Positions 16,437 to 24,788 of a stretch of 64,000 nt of DNA are shown one piece after another. The number at the start of each line of letters is the position of its first letter. The stretch's first letter is position 1. The stretch is from assembly GCA_035503715.1 (NCBI GenBank), contig DATJTE010000180.1, positions 10,543 through 74,542 of the forward strand. The letters are read 5' to 3'. The position numbers and the translations under genes were made by a program. The stretch comes from OAS926 sp035503715 (GTDB taxonomy: Bacteria; Pseudomonadota; Alphaproteobacteria; Rhizobiales; Rhizobiaceae). The notes beneath the pieces are model-generated. The model saw only the letters and a program-made list of their open reading frames with translations, made no database searches and had not been told where the DNA came from.

Positions 16437-17936
16437 ATGGCTACTTCCGACTTTGACCGGTCTGCACGCGAGACAGCAGCGCGCCGTCTCGGCGCGCGTT
16501 CGCCGGTCTCCGGGCTTTCCTCGTTGCTGGAAGGTCGCCTGCCGCGCACAAGCGCAACTGAACCGCCCACGGCGGAGTCCAAAAGCGGGCGGGTGCTCGG
16601 CAGGCAGTGGCGGCACTTCTGGCGCCTGATGGGGCGCTACATGCCGAAAGGCTTGTATGCACGCTCGCTGATCATCGTGATTGCGCCGATGATCCTGCTT
16701 CAGGCGATCGTCGCCTTCGTGTTCATGGAACGGCACTGGCAGACCGTCACACAGCGTCTGTCGCAAGCCGTGGTACGCGACATCGCCGCCATCATCGACA
16801 TGATCGAAACCTATCCCGACGATCAGGACTTCACCAATGTCGTGCGCATCGCACAGGAGCGGCTGTCGCTGAAGATCGACATCCTGCCACCCGACCCACT
16901 GCCGGCGCCGGGGCCAAAACCGTTTTTCTCTATTCTCGATCAGGCGCTCGGCGACGAGATCACGCAGCAGATCAACCGGCCGTTCTGGCTGGACACGGTT
17001 GGCGCATCGAACATCATCGAGATCCGCATCCAGCTCGAAGACAAGGTGCTGCGTGTCTTTGCGCGCCGCAGCCAGGCCTATGCGTCGAACACGCACATCT
17101 TCCTGCTCTGGATGGGCGGCACCTCCCTCGTGCTCCTGATGATCGCGATCCCGTTCCTCAGAAACCAGATCCGGCCGATCCTTCGTCTTGCCGAGGCGGC
17201 GGAGAGTTTTGGCAAAGGGCGGCCGATGCCACCGGACTTCCGGCCGCGCGGCGCAGACGAGGTGCGCCGCGCCGGTTTCGCCTTCATCCAGATGCGCGAA
17301 CGCATCGAACGGCAGATCGACCAGCGCACGGCGATGCTCACCGGCGTCAGCCATGACCTCAGAACCATCCTGACACGCTTCAAGCTGGAGCTCGCGCTGC
17401 TCGGTTCGAAACCGCAGACGGCGGAACTGAACAAAGATATCGATGACATGCAGTCGATGCTCGAAGGTTACCTGGCCTTCGCGCGCGGCGAGGGTACGGA
17501 GGAGACGGCAAGCTTCGACCTCGATGCGAGCTTCCGCCACCTCGAGCGTGAGGCAGCGCTTCGTAAGAAGGGGCTGACGACATCCATGCCGGGCGATCCG
17601 GTGATCCAGGTGCGGCCGAACGCGTTTCGGCGCCTGCTCGGCAATATTGTCGGCAATGCGTTCCGCTATGCCTCCAACATTTCCGTCAAGGCCACGCGCA
17701 CACGCGGCTCGCTCACCATCATCATCGATGATGACGGTCCGGGCATTCCGGCAGACAAGCGTGAGGATGTGTTCCGGCCGTTCTTCCGGCTGGATGCTGC
17801 GCGCAACCAGGATCAGGGCGGAACCGGCCTTGGCCTGGCGATCGCCCGCGACATTGCCCGAAGCCACGGCGGCGACATCACGCTGGACGACAGCCCGATG
17901 GGCGGTTTGCGGGCGGTGATCAAACTGCCGGCGTGA
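16437..17936 (+). CDS. membrane sensor histidine kinase (EnvZ/OmpR-system type)
   Basis: A 499-residue kinase with a cytoplasmic N-terminal extension of about 70 residues, TM1 near residues 76-97 (LIIVIAPMILLQAIVAFVF), a periplasmic sensor region of about 125 residues, TM2 near 223-243 (FLLWMGGTSLVLLMIAIPFL), a HAMP domain, the H-box GVSHDLRTILTRFKLEL, and a HATPase domain with N-box GNIVGNAFRYA, G1 IDDDGPGIP and G2 GGTGLGLAIARD. It directly follows petR and is the obvious partner kinase. GGAAAGG precedes the ATG. The signal is unknown. Confidence 0.92.
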   Translation: MATSDFDRSARETAARRLGARSPVSGLSSLLEGRLPRTSATEPPTAESKSGRVLGRQWRHFWRLMGRYMPKGLYARSLIIVIAPMILLQAIVAFVFMERHWQTVTQRLSQAVVRDIAAIIDMIETYPDDQDFTNVVRIAQERLSLKIDILPPDPLPAPGPKPFFSILDQALGDEITQQINRPFWLDTVGASNIIEIRIQLEDKVLRVFARRSQAYASNTHIFLLWMGGTSLVLLMIAIPFLRNQIRPILRLAEAAESFGKGRPMPPDFRPRGADEVRRAGFAFIQMRERIERQIDQRTAMLTGVSHDLRTILTRFKLELALLGSKPQTAELNKDIDDMQSMLEGYLAFARGEGTEETASFDLDASFRHLEREAALRKKGLTTSMPGDPVIQVRPNAFRRLLGNIVGNAFRYASNISVKATRTRGSLTIIIDDDGPGIPADKREDVFRPFFRLDAARNQDQGGTGLGLAIARDIARSHGGDITLDDSPMGGLRAVIKLPA

Positions 17937-18035
17937 CGCCCGTCAAGTAGCGGGAGTCACATAACTATCATCGAATCATGCTTTGCCGTCGCCTATCGCG
18001 CGGAGGGGACGACCCGCGCGTTGGAGATTGCGGCA

Positions 18036-19052
18036 ATGCGGATATTGATGGCGACCGACGCGTGGCGCCCGCAAGTCAACGGCGTCGTCAACACGCTGGA
18101 ACGGCTTACGCAAACACTTGCGCCGATGGGAGTCGAGTTCGACTTCCTGACGCCGGATAAGTACCGCACACTGCCTGTGCCGACCTATCCCGAGATCCGG
18201 CTGGCGCTGACGACCGGTGGGCAGGTCGGGCGCACCATCGACGCAGCGAAAGCTGACCACGTCCACATCGTCACTGAAGGTCCGCTCGGCATTCTTGCGC
18301 GTCGCCATTGCATGCGCGTGGGGCGGCCGTTTACCACGAGCTATCACACGCGCTTCCCGGAATATGTCAGCGCCCGCGTGCCGGTGCCGGAGCGGTGGGT
18401 CTATGGCTGGCTGCGCGACTTCCATAACGCCGCGACGGCGACGCTCGTGCCGACGCAGTCGATGGCGGATGAACTCGCGAAACGCGGGTTCACGAAACTC
18501 AGGCCCTGGACGCGCGGGGTGGAGACGGACTTTTTCCGTCCGGACCGCCGGCGCAAGCGCGATTTTCCCGGACCGATCTTCCTCTCAGTCGGCCGCGTGG
18601 CAGTCGAGAAGAATCTCGAGGCGTTTCTCAGCCTCAACCTGCCGGGCAGCAAGGTGATCGTCGGAGACGGTCCGGAGCTTGCGCGGCTCAAGGCGAAACA
18701 TCCGGACGCGCATTTCCTCGGGTATCAGCCGCGCGAGCAACTCGCGGACTTCTACGCCTCGGCCGACGTCTTCGTATTTCCAAGCCGCACCGACACGTTC
18801 GGCAATGTCATCATCGAGGCACTCGCCAGCGGCACGCCGGTCGCTGCATTCCCTGTTACAGGGCCGATCGACATTGTCGGCGATGGGATCGGCGGCGTCT
18901 GCAGCGAAGATCTGCGCGAGGCCTGTTTGAAAGCGCTCGACATTTCGCGCGACGAGGCGCGGCAGAAGGCCTCGCGGTATACGTGGCGTGCGTGCGCGGA
19001 GCAGTTCATGGCAGCGGTGAACGAGGCTTACCCGCAGAAAGCTGCGGCATAA
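18036..19052 (+). CDS. glycosyltransferase family 4 (GT-B fold)
   Basis: A 338-residue retaining GT-B glycosyltransferase. The N-terminal domain begins MRILMATDAWRPQVNGVVNT, typical of enzymes acting on diacylglycerol or related lipid acceptors; the C-terminal nucleotide-sugar domain has SVGRVAVEKNLEAFL and the E-x7-E region PSRTDTFGNVIIEALASG. GT4 members with this N-terminus include mannosyl- and glucuronosyl-diacylglycerol synthases; donor and acceptor cannot be fixed from sequence alone. The ATG at 18036 has GGAG nine bases upstream. A strong bidirectional terminator follows. Confidence 0.88.
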   Translation: MRILMATDAWRPQVNGVVNTLERLTQTLAPMGVEFDFLTPDKYRTLPVPTYPEIRLALTTGGQVGRTIDAAKADHVHIVTEGPLGILARRHCMRVGRPFTTSYHTRFPEYVSARVPVPERWVYGWLRDFHNAATATLVPTQSMADELAKRGFTKLRPWTRGVETDFFRPDRRRKRDFPGPIFLSVGRVAVEKNLEAFLSLNLPGSKVIVGDGPELARLKAKHPDAHFLGYQPREQLADFYASADVFVFPSRTDTFGNVIIEALASGTPVAAFPVTGPIDIVGDGIGGVCSEDLREACLKALDISRDEARQKASRYTWRACAEQFMAAVNEAYPQKAAA

Positions 19053-19081
19053 AAAAGCCCGGCCAATGGCCGGGCTTTTTC
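19052..19081. terminator. bidirectional terminator between glycosyltransferase gene and aspC
   Basis: GCCCGGCC (19057-19064) pairs with GGCCGGGC (19068-19075) over a three-base loop, flanked by AAAAAA on the left and TTTTT on the right, so it can stop transcription from both convergent genes. Confidence 0.92.
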
Positions 19082-19095
19082 TGCGTGAAATTCGC

Positions 19096-20298
19096 TCAGC
19101 TCAACGAGCCTGCGAAGCGCTGGATACGTGTGCAGGCTTCTTCGAGCAGCGCTTCCGATGTCGCGTAGGAGATGCGGAAGTTCGGACCGAGCCCGAAGGC
19201 CGAGCCGAACACGACCGCCACGCCTTCGGCGTCGAGCAATTCCGAGCAGAAGGTTTCGTCATTGTCGATCACCTTGCCAGCGGCGGTCTTCTTGCCGATG
19301 AGCTTTTCGCAGGACGGATAAACGTAGAACGCGCCCTCAGGCGACGGGCAGGTGATGCCGTTAGCCTGGTTGAGCATCGACACGACCAGATCGCGGCGAT
19401 TCTGGAAGATCGCCTTGTTCTTCTGCACGAAATCCTGCGGACCATTCAGCGCCTCGACGGAAGCCCATTGGGCGATCGTGCAGGCGCCCGACGTCTGCTG
19501 GCCCTGGATCATGTCCATCGCCTTGATGAGCTGCACTGGCCCCGCGGCGTAACCGATGCGCCAGCCGGTCATGGCGTAGGCTTTCGACACGCCGTTCATG
19601 GTGAGCGTACGGTCGTAGAGCTTCGGCTCGACCTCCGCGATCGTCTTGAAGACGAAATCGCCATAGGTGAGGTGCTCGTACATGTCATCTGTCAGAGTCC
19701 AAACCTGCGGATGCTTCAAGAGGACATCCGCGAGCGCGCGCAACTCGGCCTCTGTGTAGGCCGCGCCCGACGGGTTCGACGGCGAGTTCATCAGCAGCCA
19801 TTTCGTCTTCGGCGTAATTGCCTTTTCGAGCGCTGCGGCCGTAAGCTTGAAGCCGTTGTCGATCGTTGTCGGCGCAAAGACCGATGTGCCACCGCAGATC
19901 GCCACCATTTCAGGATAGCTCACCCAGTACGGCGTCGGGATGATCACCTCGTCGCCGGGGTTCAGGGTCGCCATGAACGCGTTGAACAGGATCTGCTTGC
20001 CGCCGGTGCCGACGATGGTCTGCTCCGGCTTGTAGTCGAGATTATTCTCGCGCTTGAACTTTTTGGCGATCGCCTCGCGCAGCGGGACGATGCCCGACAC
20101 CGGCGGGTATTTCGTCTCGCCGCGGCGGATCGCGTCGATCGCCGCATTCTTGATGTTGTCCGGGGTATCGAAGTCCGGTTCGCCGGCGCCAAGGCCGATG
20201 ATGTCGCGGCCTTTTGCCTTCAGCTCGCGTGCTTTCTGCGTGACGGCAATCGTCGCGGAAGGCTTAACGCGGGCAAGGGCATCGGCAAGAAAGGCCAT
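19096..20298 (-). CDS. aspC: aspartate aminotransferase (class I PLP enzyme)
   Basis: A 400-residue class I/II transaminase interconverting aspartate/2-oxoglutarate with oxaloacetate/glutamate. It has the Ib-subgroup pattern: GLGAGEPDFDTPDNIK at the N-terminus, the cofactor Tyr/Asn region NSPSNPSGAAYTEAEL, PLP lysine Lys239 in MNGVSKAYAMTGWRIGY, and the carboxylate-binding Arg in PNFRISYATSE. Length is normal. Its mRNA leader can form a small hairpin (CCTGCCTGAACGGCAGG). Rhizobial homologues of this subgroup also use aromatic acceptors, so substrate range may be wider than the name. Confidence 0.93.
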   Translation of the reverse strand: MAFLADALARVKPSATIAVTQKARELKAKGRDIIGLGAGEPDFDTPDNIKNAAIDAIRRGETKYPPVSGIVPLREAIAKKFKRENNLDYKPEQTIVGTGGKQILFNAFMATLNPGDEVIIPTPYWVSYPEMVAICGGTSVFAPTTIDNGFKLTAAALEKAITPKTKWLLMNSPSNPSGAAYTEAELRALADVLLKHPQVWTLTDDMYEHLTYGDFVFKTIAEVEPKLYDRTLTMNGVSKAYAMTGWRIGYAAGPVQLIKAMDMIQGQQTSGACTIAQWASVEALNGPQDFVQKNKAIFQNRRDLVVSMLNQANGITCPSPEGAFYVYPSCEKLIGKKTAAGKVIDNDETFCSELLDAEGVAVVFGSAFGLGPNFRISYATSEALLEEACTRIQRFAGSLS

Positions 20299-20484
20299 GA
20301 CTTTATCGTCTCCAAGGAAACCTGCCTGAACGGCAGGCGCGCCTTAATGTCGAAAAGTGCCGGAAACCGCAAGGGTTCTCGTGTCACGGTGACAGGCTTA
20401 AAAGTGCGTCAACCGCCATGATTGCCGCCGCGAGCAGGTATTAACGGGCGATAAAACTTCACGTGGCAAGGTCGCCGCCCAGGC

Positions 20485-21420
20485 TTGCAGTCCCAGGCCG
20501 AGGATCACGTGGCTCGAAGCATCGCGCTTTCGCATATCATCCGCCAGGATGACGGCTCGTCGAAGGGCATATGGAGCGTCTTCACGCTGAAGACGGCTTT
20601 TCAGCCGATTTTTGCTTTCCAGCGCGGCCGCCTGTCGATCGTAGCGTTCGAGGGGCTGATCCGGCCGTTCCGCGACAGGGAGGGCATGTCACCCGGCGCT
20701 TTTTTCGGCCTCGTTCCGGCTGCCGACCGGCTGCATGTCGAGACCTTGATGCGGACTCTGCATCTTTTGAATGCAGGCGCGTTCCTCGACGAAAACGCCT
20801 CGATCTTCGTCAATTTCGATCCTTCGCTCTTCACAGACCGCGCCATCTCGGACGCGGCGCTGCGTGATATGCGGCTCGTGCTGCATGAGGCAGGCATCGA
20901 TCCACGCCGGGTCGTGTGCGAAATCACCGAGCAGACCTCGGCGTCGGAAACAACGCTCTTCGGTTTTGTCGAGGCGCTGCGCGCGCATGGCTACCGCATC
21001 GCGGTCGACGACTATGGCGCGGACGATTCCGACATCAACCGCATTCGGGAGCTCAGACCCGACATCGTCAAATTCGATGCGCACTGGATCACGCGGCTGA
21101 TGGAGTCCGGGCCGGGTTTCGCACTGCTGCAGGCGATGGTGACGACCTTCGCCGACCAAGGCATCCGCACTGTTTTCGAAGGTATCGAGGGACGCTGGCA
21201 ACTCGAGCTTGCCGAGCGCTCAGGTGCTTCGATGGTGCAGGGGTTCGTGCTCGCCCGCCCGCAGCTCGTTCCGGCAAACTTTGCGGAGTTTCAGCAAAGT
21301 ATCGCGCCAACGGCACCACCAGTCAGGAAACTTGAGGCCCCTGCTTCCGGCGCTTTTGCTGGCCAGCCAGTACCCGCGGCGGCGGTGCGCGGCTTTGGCC
21401 GAAGGGCGACGCGGCCATGA
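20485..21420 (+). CDS. EAL-domain protein, probable c-di-GMP phosphodiesterase
   Basis: About 311 residues. An EAL domain covers residues 34-270 with the catalytic set intact: FEGLIRP (the ExLxR box, Glu56), FVNFDPSLF, EITEQ, DDYGADDSD, VKFDAHW, EGIE and QGFVLARP. So it should bind two metals and hydrolyse c-di-GMP to pGpG. No sensory or GGDEF domain is attached; the C-terminal 45 residues are proline/alanine-rich. The start is either TTG at 20485 or GTG at 20509, which has GAGGA just upstream. Its stop overlaps the next gene's start (ATGA), so both are translationally coupled. Confidence 0.85.
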   Translation: MQSQAEDHVARSIALSHIIRQDDGSSKGIWSVFTLKTAFQPIFAFQRGRLSIVAFEGLIRPFRDREGMSPGAFFGLVPAADRLHVETLMRTLHLLNAGAFLDENASIFVNFDPSLFTDRAISDAALRDMRLVLHEAGIDPRRVVCEITEQTSASETTLFGFVEALRAHGYRIAVDDYGADDSDINRIRELRPDIVKFDAHWITRLMESGPGFALLQAMVTTFADQGIRTVFEGIEGRWQLELAERSGASMVQGFVLARPQLVPANFAEFQQSIAPTAPPVRKLEAPASGAFAGQPVPAAAVRGFGRRATRP

Positions 21421-22256
21421 GCTTTTTCGGAGAGGTCGCGAATTCGAACGTATCGATCCTCGTCGACGAGGTCGGCATCGAGATCGGCGTATTTGGCGAC
21501 TACCGGTTGAAGACAACCTATCGCGCCGTCTTTCGCCGCCTGGACGGCATGCTGCTCGAACCGTTCGCGGTCGAGGCCTCGATTTCGCCGTTTCTGCGCG
21601 GGCGGCCGGTCGATCCTGAGCACTTTTCCGCTGCCTTGCCCGTCGGCGACAAGCCGATGGTCGAAAACCTGGGGCGGGCTCTCAGCCTGAAGAATCTGCA
21701 CAATCTCGGCACGGATGACGTTTCGCTGTTCGTCGACGTCGATCTCGCGGCGCTCGACGGGGCGGACGGTGTCGATTTCGAGCACGGATCGGAGACCGAT
21801 CCCGACCCGTCCCGGTTGATCTGTGTGATCGCGACCGCCTCGCTGCTCGACCGGCACGATCTGGTCGAGCACACGCTGACGCTCCGTTCCGCGGGCTGCA
21901 GCATCGCGGTGAGCGGTTTCGGAACCGGTCCGTGGGACATCGCCTGCATGCAAGCGGTGCGGCCGGACATCGTGCAGCTCGACGCGTCATGGTTCCGCCG
22001 GGCGGTGTCCCATCCCGCAGCGGCAAAACTGCTTGTGCCGCTTGTCGCGGGACTGCACGATCTTGGCGCGAACATCCTGATCGAAGGCATATCGAACGCG
22101 GCCGAGCTTCGTGCGGCGCTCGACTGCGGCGCGGACATTTTCCAGGGCGACCTCTTTGGCCAACCGGTACTCGCCGGCGCCGGTTTTGATACAGCCCGCA
22201 AAAGCGCCGCCGAGTTTCTGGGCGATGGCTCGAAAGTCGTTCCGCTGTTTGCGTGA
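21417..22256 (+). CDS. degenerate EAL-like protein, probably catalytically inactive
   Basis: A 279-residue protein whose order of blocks parallels the EAL domain of the gene before it, but key residues are lost: the ExLxR position reads VEASISP, the EITEQ position reads CVIATAS, and the DDYG position reads VSGFGTG, while VRPDIVQLDASW, ILIEGI and FQGDLFGQPVL still match the fold. It therefore looks like an EAL relative that binds without cutting, for example as a c-di-GMP receptor or a dimer partner for the upstream enzyme. Start and upstream stop overlap by four bases. Function is inferred. Confidence 0.7.
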   Translation: MSFFGEVANSNVSILVDEVGIEIGVFGDYRLKTTYRAVFRRLDGMLLEPFAVEASISPFLRGRPVDPEHFSAALPVGDKPMVENLGRALSLKNLHNLGTDDVSLFVDVDLAALDGADGVDFEHGSETDPDPSRLICVIATASLLDRHDLVEHTLTLRSAGCSIAVSGFGTGPWDIACMQAVRPDIVQLDASWFRRAVSHPAAAKLLVPLVAGLHDLGANILIEGISNAAELRAALDCGADIFQGDLFGQPVLAGAGFDTARKSAAEFLGDGSKVVPLFA

Positions 22257-22350
22257 CACATCAGCCGAATCGATTGGCACCGCTACAACAATTCACTGGA
22301 TCGCCACGCTGAGCTCGGGATAATCCGCCCCGTTTTCTGGGGAGTATTCC

Positions 22351-22962
22351 ATGCCGACGATCTACGGAATGCGCGACAGCGGCAATTGCTACAAGCCACG
22401 GCTTCTGATGGCCAAGCTCGGCAAACCGTTTCGGCATGTCGAGGTGAATTCACGCGACGGCTCGACGCGCGCGCCCGAGTTTCTCGCCAAGAACCCCAAC
22501 GGCAAGGTGCCGCTGCTCGAACTGGACGACGGCCGCTTTGTGTCGGAGTCCAACGCGATGCTGCTCTACCTCGGCGACGGGACGAAATTCGTCCCGGCCG
22601 ATGCTTATGAGCGCGCGCTGGTGCACCAGTGGCTGTTCTTCGAGCAGTACAGCCACGAGCCCTACATCGCGGTACGCCGTTCCCTCCTGGTCTATCCGGA
22701 GCGGGCGACGCAGGCGACACCGGAGCGGATGGCTTCACTGCTCGAAAGTGGCAACAAGGCGCTGGGGGTGATGGAAGCGCAGCTTCAGAAGACGCCGTTC
22801 CTCGCTGGAGGTGCTCTCACGGTCGCTGACATCGCGCTCTACGTCTATACGCATGAGGCCAGGATGGGCGGTTTCGACCTCGCGCGGTTTCCGGCGGTTG
22901 CGGCGTGGCTGAAGCGCGTCGAGGCGGATCCCGGTCATGTGCCGATGAGCTGGCTGCCCTAG
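22351..22962 (+). CDS. glutathione S-transferase family protein
   Basis: A 203-residue cytosolic GST. The thioredoxin-like N-terminal domain has MRDSGNCYKPRLLMAKLG with a candidate catalytic Ser/Asn, the cis-proline block NPNGKVPLLELDDG and ESNAMLLYLG; the helical C-terminal domain ends with FLAGGALTVADIALYVYTHEA, the N-capping box of GSTs. It likely conjugates or handles glutathione adducts; the substrate is unknown. GGGGAG lies upstream of the ATG. A hairpin-rich repeat region follows before tetR. Confidence 0.88.
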   Translation: MPTIYGMRDSGNCYKPRLLMAKLGKPFRHVEVNSRDGSTRAPEFLAKNPNGKVPLLELDDGRFVSESNAMLLYLGDGTKFVPADAYERALVHQWLFFEQYSHEPYIAVRRSLLVYPERATQATPERMASLLESGNKALGVMEAQLQKTPFLAGGALTVADIALYVYTHEARMGGFDLARFPAVAAWLKRVEADPGHVPMSWLP

Positions 22963-23088
22963 AGCAGTTTCGCGATTTCATCGCGTAACCGCTCTAAAGA
23001 TTCGTTAGCCGCAAAAACGGCGGGTCTTTCGACCCGCCGGTATCCGGACGGAAAACCGGTTCCCACTTTTCCTGGATTTGCTCTCTAG
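22963..23088. repeat. hairpin-rich intergenic region with copy 1 of a two-copy repeat
   Basis: The part at 23041-23088 (ATCCGGACGGAAAACCGGTT and on) recurs at 26168-26217 with few changes. Each copy lies directly behind the stop codon of a minus-strand gene (tetR here, ogt there). The left part holds a second hairpin, GGCGGGTC / GACCCGCC at 23019-23039, and a palindromic GAGC...GCTC stretch. Similar elements are common between genes in Hyphomicrobiales. Confidence 0.6.
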
Positions 23089-23681
23089 CGTTTCGCCAAA
23101 GCACCGCGAAGCGCCTGGTCGACGACACGCCCGGCGATGTTGTGCGGCACCGGCTGGTCCGGGTCGGTCAGCATCATGACCTTCAGGATCGGCGCGGTGA
23201 TGATCTCGTAGAGCGCGGTGATGTCCGTATCGGCGGCGAGATCGCCGTCCGCGACGCCGCGGCGGATGCGATCAAGCACCGCCTTGCGGCGCGGCGCGAC
23301 GAGGTCGCGAAAAATCATCGTCATCAGCTCGGGGCTTTTGCGGCCCTGCGCGACAAGTGCCGAATGCGCAATCCGTGTGCGGCGCACGTCGAAACCAAAG
23401 ATGCTGGTGAGGATTTCGACGAGGTCACTCCTCAGAGACGCCGTCGGGCCAGCGGCCAGTGGGGAGGGCCGCAGCGATTGCAGGATCGCGAGCACGAAGT
23501 GCTCGCGCGTCGGCCAGCGGCGGTAGAACGAGGCTTTGCTCGCACCGACGTGCGCGCAGACAGCATCGATGCTCACGGCGTCGAAGGAGCGCTTCTCCTC
23601 GAGCAGTTGGAGCGCGGCCTCAATGAGGTCGGCCTCCAGTCGTGCGGAATGCGGACGGCCGCGCGGGCGTTTTTCGTTCAA
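23085..23681 (-). CDS. TetR/AcrR family transcriptional regulator
   Basis: About 198 residues starting (TTG) NEKRPRGRPHSARLEADLIE. Helices 1-3 of the TetR DNA-binding domain are clear, with recognition helix VCAHVGASKASFYRRWPTRE, followed by a ligand-binding helical domain. The TTG at 23681 overlaps the stop of the DUF2269 gene (TTGA), so translation is coupled. The operator candidate GAAACGGTACAGTTTC lies upstream of that first gene, so the pair is probably autorepressed as one operon. The ligand is unknown. Confidence 0.85.
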   Translation of the reverse strand: MNEKRPRGRPHSARLEADLIEAALQLLEEKRSFDAVSIDAVCAHVGASKASFYRRWPTREHFVLAILQSLRPSPLAAGPTASLRSDLVEILTSIFGFDVRRTRIAHSALVAQGRKSPELMTMIFRDLVAPRRKAVLDRIRRGVADGDLAADTDITALYEIITAPILKVMMLTDPDQPVPHNIAGRVVDQALRGALAKR

Positions 23682-24142
23682 TAGAGTCCCATGCCCAGAA
23701 TCGCCATGATGGCGATAGTGGCAAGGAGTCCAACGCCTGTCACGAGTGCCTGGCCGCGCCAAAGCATCGTCAACTCAACGCGCGGGTCGTCGCTGGCCTC
23801 AAGGGCCGCGGCGACTTTCGCGCGATGCCGGCCGCCAAGGACCGTTACGAGAATGACGATCACGAAGGCCGCGATCACGTAAAGGCCGTAGGCCGTCGAG
23901 AGATCGGCGAAGGAGGTAATGGCGCCGCCGAGCCGCGCGCGAGCGAAGCCTGTGACGAGAAGCAGCAATCCCGAGCCTGCCATGACCGGCCCGGCATAAC
24001 GGCCCATGGCCGCCTGGAAGCTGCGCATCTGCGGTGCTTCCAGGCGCAAAAGCGTCGGCTCGACGACGAAGGTCGCGAAAATCGCGCCGCCAGCCCAGAC
24101 AATGCCCGACAGAATGTGCAGGAAATGAACGAAATCGAGCAT
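23678..24142 (-). CDS. DUF2269 family integral membrane protein
   Basis: A 154-residue protein starting MLDFVHFLHILSGIVWAGGA with four predicted transmembrane helices (residues about 5-27, 45-65, 78-103, 128-152). The N-terminal HxLH / IVWAGGA pattern matches the DUF2269/CopD-like group of small membrane proteins with conserved histidines. AGGAGG precedes the ATG, so the longer reading from 24244 is not used. First gene of a two-gene unit with tetR. Function unknown; the local regulator suggests induction by a small molecule. Confidence 0.8.
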   Translation of the reverse strand: MLDFVHFLHILSGIVWAGGAIFATFVVEPTLLRLEAPQMRSFQAAMGRYAGPVMAGSGLLLLVTGFARARLGGAITSFADLSTAYGLYVIAAFVIVILVTVLGGRHRAKVAAALEASDDPRVELTMLWRGQALVTGVGLLATIAIMAILGMGLY

Positions 24143-24156
24143 CGAAGCGCCTCCTG

Positions 24157-24190
24157 ATATATAAACGAAACTGTACCGTTTCATATATGA
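24157..24190 (-). promoter_or_regulatory. TetR-type operator/promoter upstream of DUF2269-tetR
   Basis: On the minus strand GAAACGGTACAGTTTC (24182-24167) is a 16-base palindrome of the form GAAACnGTACnGTTTC, flanked on both sides by ATATAT. It lies 25-40 bases before the DUF2269 start, where it would cover the AT-rich -10 region. Confidence 0.65.
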
Positions 24191-24213
24191 GGCGGCGATA
24201 TTGCGCAAGAAAC

Positions 24214-24240
24214 AAAAAAAGGCGGGCAAAGCCCGCCTTT
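24214..24240 (-). terminator. terminator, probably of the third csp transcript
   Basis: GGCGGGC (24221-24227) pairs with GCCCGCC (24231-24237). On the minus strand the stem is followed by seven Ts. It lies 160 bases past the csp stop; the 24241-24399 stretch between shows no gene and would be a long 3' UTR. Confidence 0.8.
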
Positions 24241-24399
24241 CCATCAGCAGTTTGATGTCCAGCCTTCAGAATCGTCCGTCGCAGCAATCCGCTGCGTCAC
24301 AAGAAGACCTTCAGGCTTGAGCAGCGCCTAACGCGCGGCCGCCAGTACATCCGTGACTTGCCGCGCGCCGCGAGCAAAGGCCCGCAGCGCGCTCGACAA

Positions 24400-24612
24400 T
24401 CAGCCTGCCTTGCTAAGAGACCCAGCGGACGACTTGCCGGTGCGGCGGTCCTGCTCGATCTCGTAGTTGACCTTCTGGCCATCATTGAGCGTGGTCATGC
24501 CAGCGCGCTCGACGGCCGAGATGTGAACGAAAACGTCCGGTCCACCGGCGTCCGGCTGGATGAAGCCGTAGCCTTTGGTGGCGTTGAACCATTTTACCGT
24601 TCCAGTTGCCAT
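24400..24612 (-). CDS. CspA-family cold-shock protein (third copy)
   Basis: A 70-residue cold-shock domain protein: MATGTVKWFNATKGYGFIQP with RNP1 (KGYGFIQPD) and RNP2 (VFVHISAVE). It differs from the tandem pair at 11-12 kb in having the canonical KWFN motif and the tail TGKSSAGSLSKAG, so it belongs to a different csp subtype. It binds single-stranded nucleic acid in the cytoplasm. The leader lacks the 15-base motif of the other two genes. AAGGAA precedes the ATG. Confidence 0.94.
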   Translation of the reverse strand: MATGTVKWFNATKGYGFIQPDAGGPDVFVHISAVERAGMTTLNDGQKVNYEIEQDRRTGKSSAGSLSKAG

Positions 24613-24788
24613 GCGAAGTTCCTTGTTTGCATGTTGAACTTGACCAGTTTTACGACTGATCGGTGGTTATCGAGATTTTGGAGATAGACGTCAGCAAACG
24701 CGGTTTCTTCGCGAGGCCCTGATCGATCGGCCCAAATATCAACGGAGGCCATATAATCGATGTTCGCGTTTCATTCAAGTCCCCGTGA

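Noticed and set aside
15138..17936. petPR considered as marking the cytochrome bc1 operon
   Set aside because: The downstream gene is a histidine kinase, followed by a glycosyltransferase; no fbc/pet structural genes are in the window.
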